Assembly: GCF_003989515.1 (NCBI RefSeq)
Contig: NZ_RBLU01000011.1
Location: 1 to 51,197, forward strand
Direction: 5' to 3'
From: Curtobacterium sp. HSID17257
GTDB lineage: Bacteria > Actinomycetota > Actinomycetes > Actinomycetales > Microbacteriaceae
DNA: 51,197 bases
Shown: piece after piece, positions 50,939 through 51,197 of the stretch
Layout: every line of letters starts with the position of its first letter
Numbering within the stretch: the first letter of the stretch is position 1
The notes under the pieces: model-generated
The model's database searches: none
Seen by the model: the letters and a program-made list of their open reading frames with translations, nothing else
What the model was told of the DNA's origin: nothing
Program-made: the position numbers and the translations under genes

Positions 50939-51197
50939 GGCGGCAACCTAGGGCGCGCGGCTGGGAAACGGCGGCGCAACCGGTCCACGCGACGTGAGCG
51001 GCACCGGCGGGGGTGCGCCGCGCCTCCCGGCCGTCACGGGCCTCGATCTGCAGGCGCCCTCGTTCCGTCGAGACGCCGCGCTCGTGCCGAGACGGCGTCA
51101 GAAGTGGCGGCGTCTCACGCGCCCCGCGCCGTCTCGCGCAGACGGGGCCGTGTCGCGCCGGTCAGCGCCCCCGCCGGCCTGGAGGCTCGTCACGCGT
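50939..51197. other. Intergenic end of window with inverted repeats
   Basis: No gene is recognised. A partial GGAGGC motif lies at about 51014-51035 (GCGCCTCCCGGCC), and another, TGGAGGCTCG, at the window end. Between them GAGACGCCG (51070-51078), GAGACGGCG (51089-51097), CGGCGTCTC (51108-51116) and CGCCGTCTC (51127-51135) form two interleaved inverted repeats. Confidence 0.55.

Noticed and set aside
51070-51135. Possible CRISPR repeats (GAGACG motifs)
   Set aside because: Motifs are 9 bp, alternate in orientation and have no regular spacers.

Overview
The window is high-GC DNA (about 70% by eye) with GTG and TTG starts, many ATGA/GTGA gene overlaps and a class Ib ribonucleotide reductase. 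This points to an actinobacterium, most likely Microbacteriaceae; a Curtobacterium-like organism is my best guess, from overall gene content and style rather than any marker gene. No rRNA, tRNA, CRISPR array, transposase or integrase was seen.

Layout. 1-6.9 kb: housekeeping and small enzyme genes (DUF1801, DUF4383, tyrosine phosphatase, SMP-30 lactonase coupled to an LLM flavin oxidoreductase, ABC exporter, SDR dehydrogenase). 6.9-13.5 kb: a beta-galactoside operon read on the minus strand: sugar-binding lipoprotein, two permeases, GH42 beta-galactosidase and a LacI-type regulator, with two palindromic operators upstream. 13.7-16.9 kb: a LysR regulator divergent from mesX-mesD, the MesD/MesX methionine synthase system.

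16.9-25.3 kb is an accessory patchwork. It holds a degenerate serine hydrolase, alpha/beta-hydrolase (DUF1023-like) and lipoprotein cassettes, a PRC-barrel protein, a RES-domain protein, SdpI-like and histidine-phosphatase genes, and two pairs of direct repeats. One repeat pair copies the 3' end of mesD. Two long C homopolymers lie in or just before cassette genes. One hydrolase is represented only by its C-terminal part (18.7-19.7 kb) and another only by its N-terminal part (24.1-24.4 kb), in the same orientation about 4.4 kb apart. 25.3-29.1 kb is a clearly AT-richer two-gene operon: an OLD-family ATPase/TOPRIM nuclease translationally coupled to a UvrD-like helicase, the architecture of the Gabija anti-phage system.

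29.3-33.9 kb: the nrdH-nrdI-nrdE-(small gene)-nrdF class Ib ribonucleotide reductase locus, with two NrdR boxes 32 bp apart before nrdH and a possible small RNA inside the cluster. 34.1-51.2 kb: MFS transporters, aldo/keto reductase, LysM lipoprotein, RNase HI, a DUF3516-type DEAD/DEAH helicase, a second LLM oxidoreductase, GH3 beta-glucosidase with a divergent TetR regulator and shared operator, a sugar epimerase/dehydratase, a class I methyltransferase coupled to an ArsR regulator, a divergent MFS transporter with twin operators, and a PGPGW membrane protein.

Two window-wide signals stand out. Twelve genes have a -10-like hexamer (mostly TANNNT) exactly 6 nt before the start codon, suggesting leaderless mRNAs. 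Palindromes built on GGGAGGC/GCCTCCC or TGGAGGC/GCCTCCA recur between genes, including once between divergent genes where a terminator is not expected.
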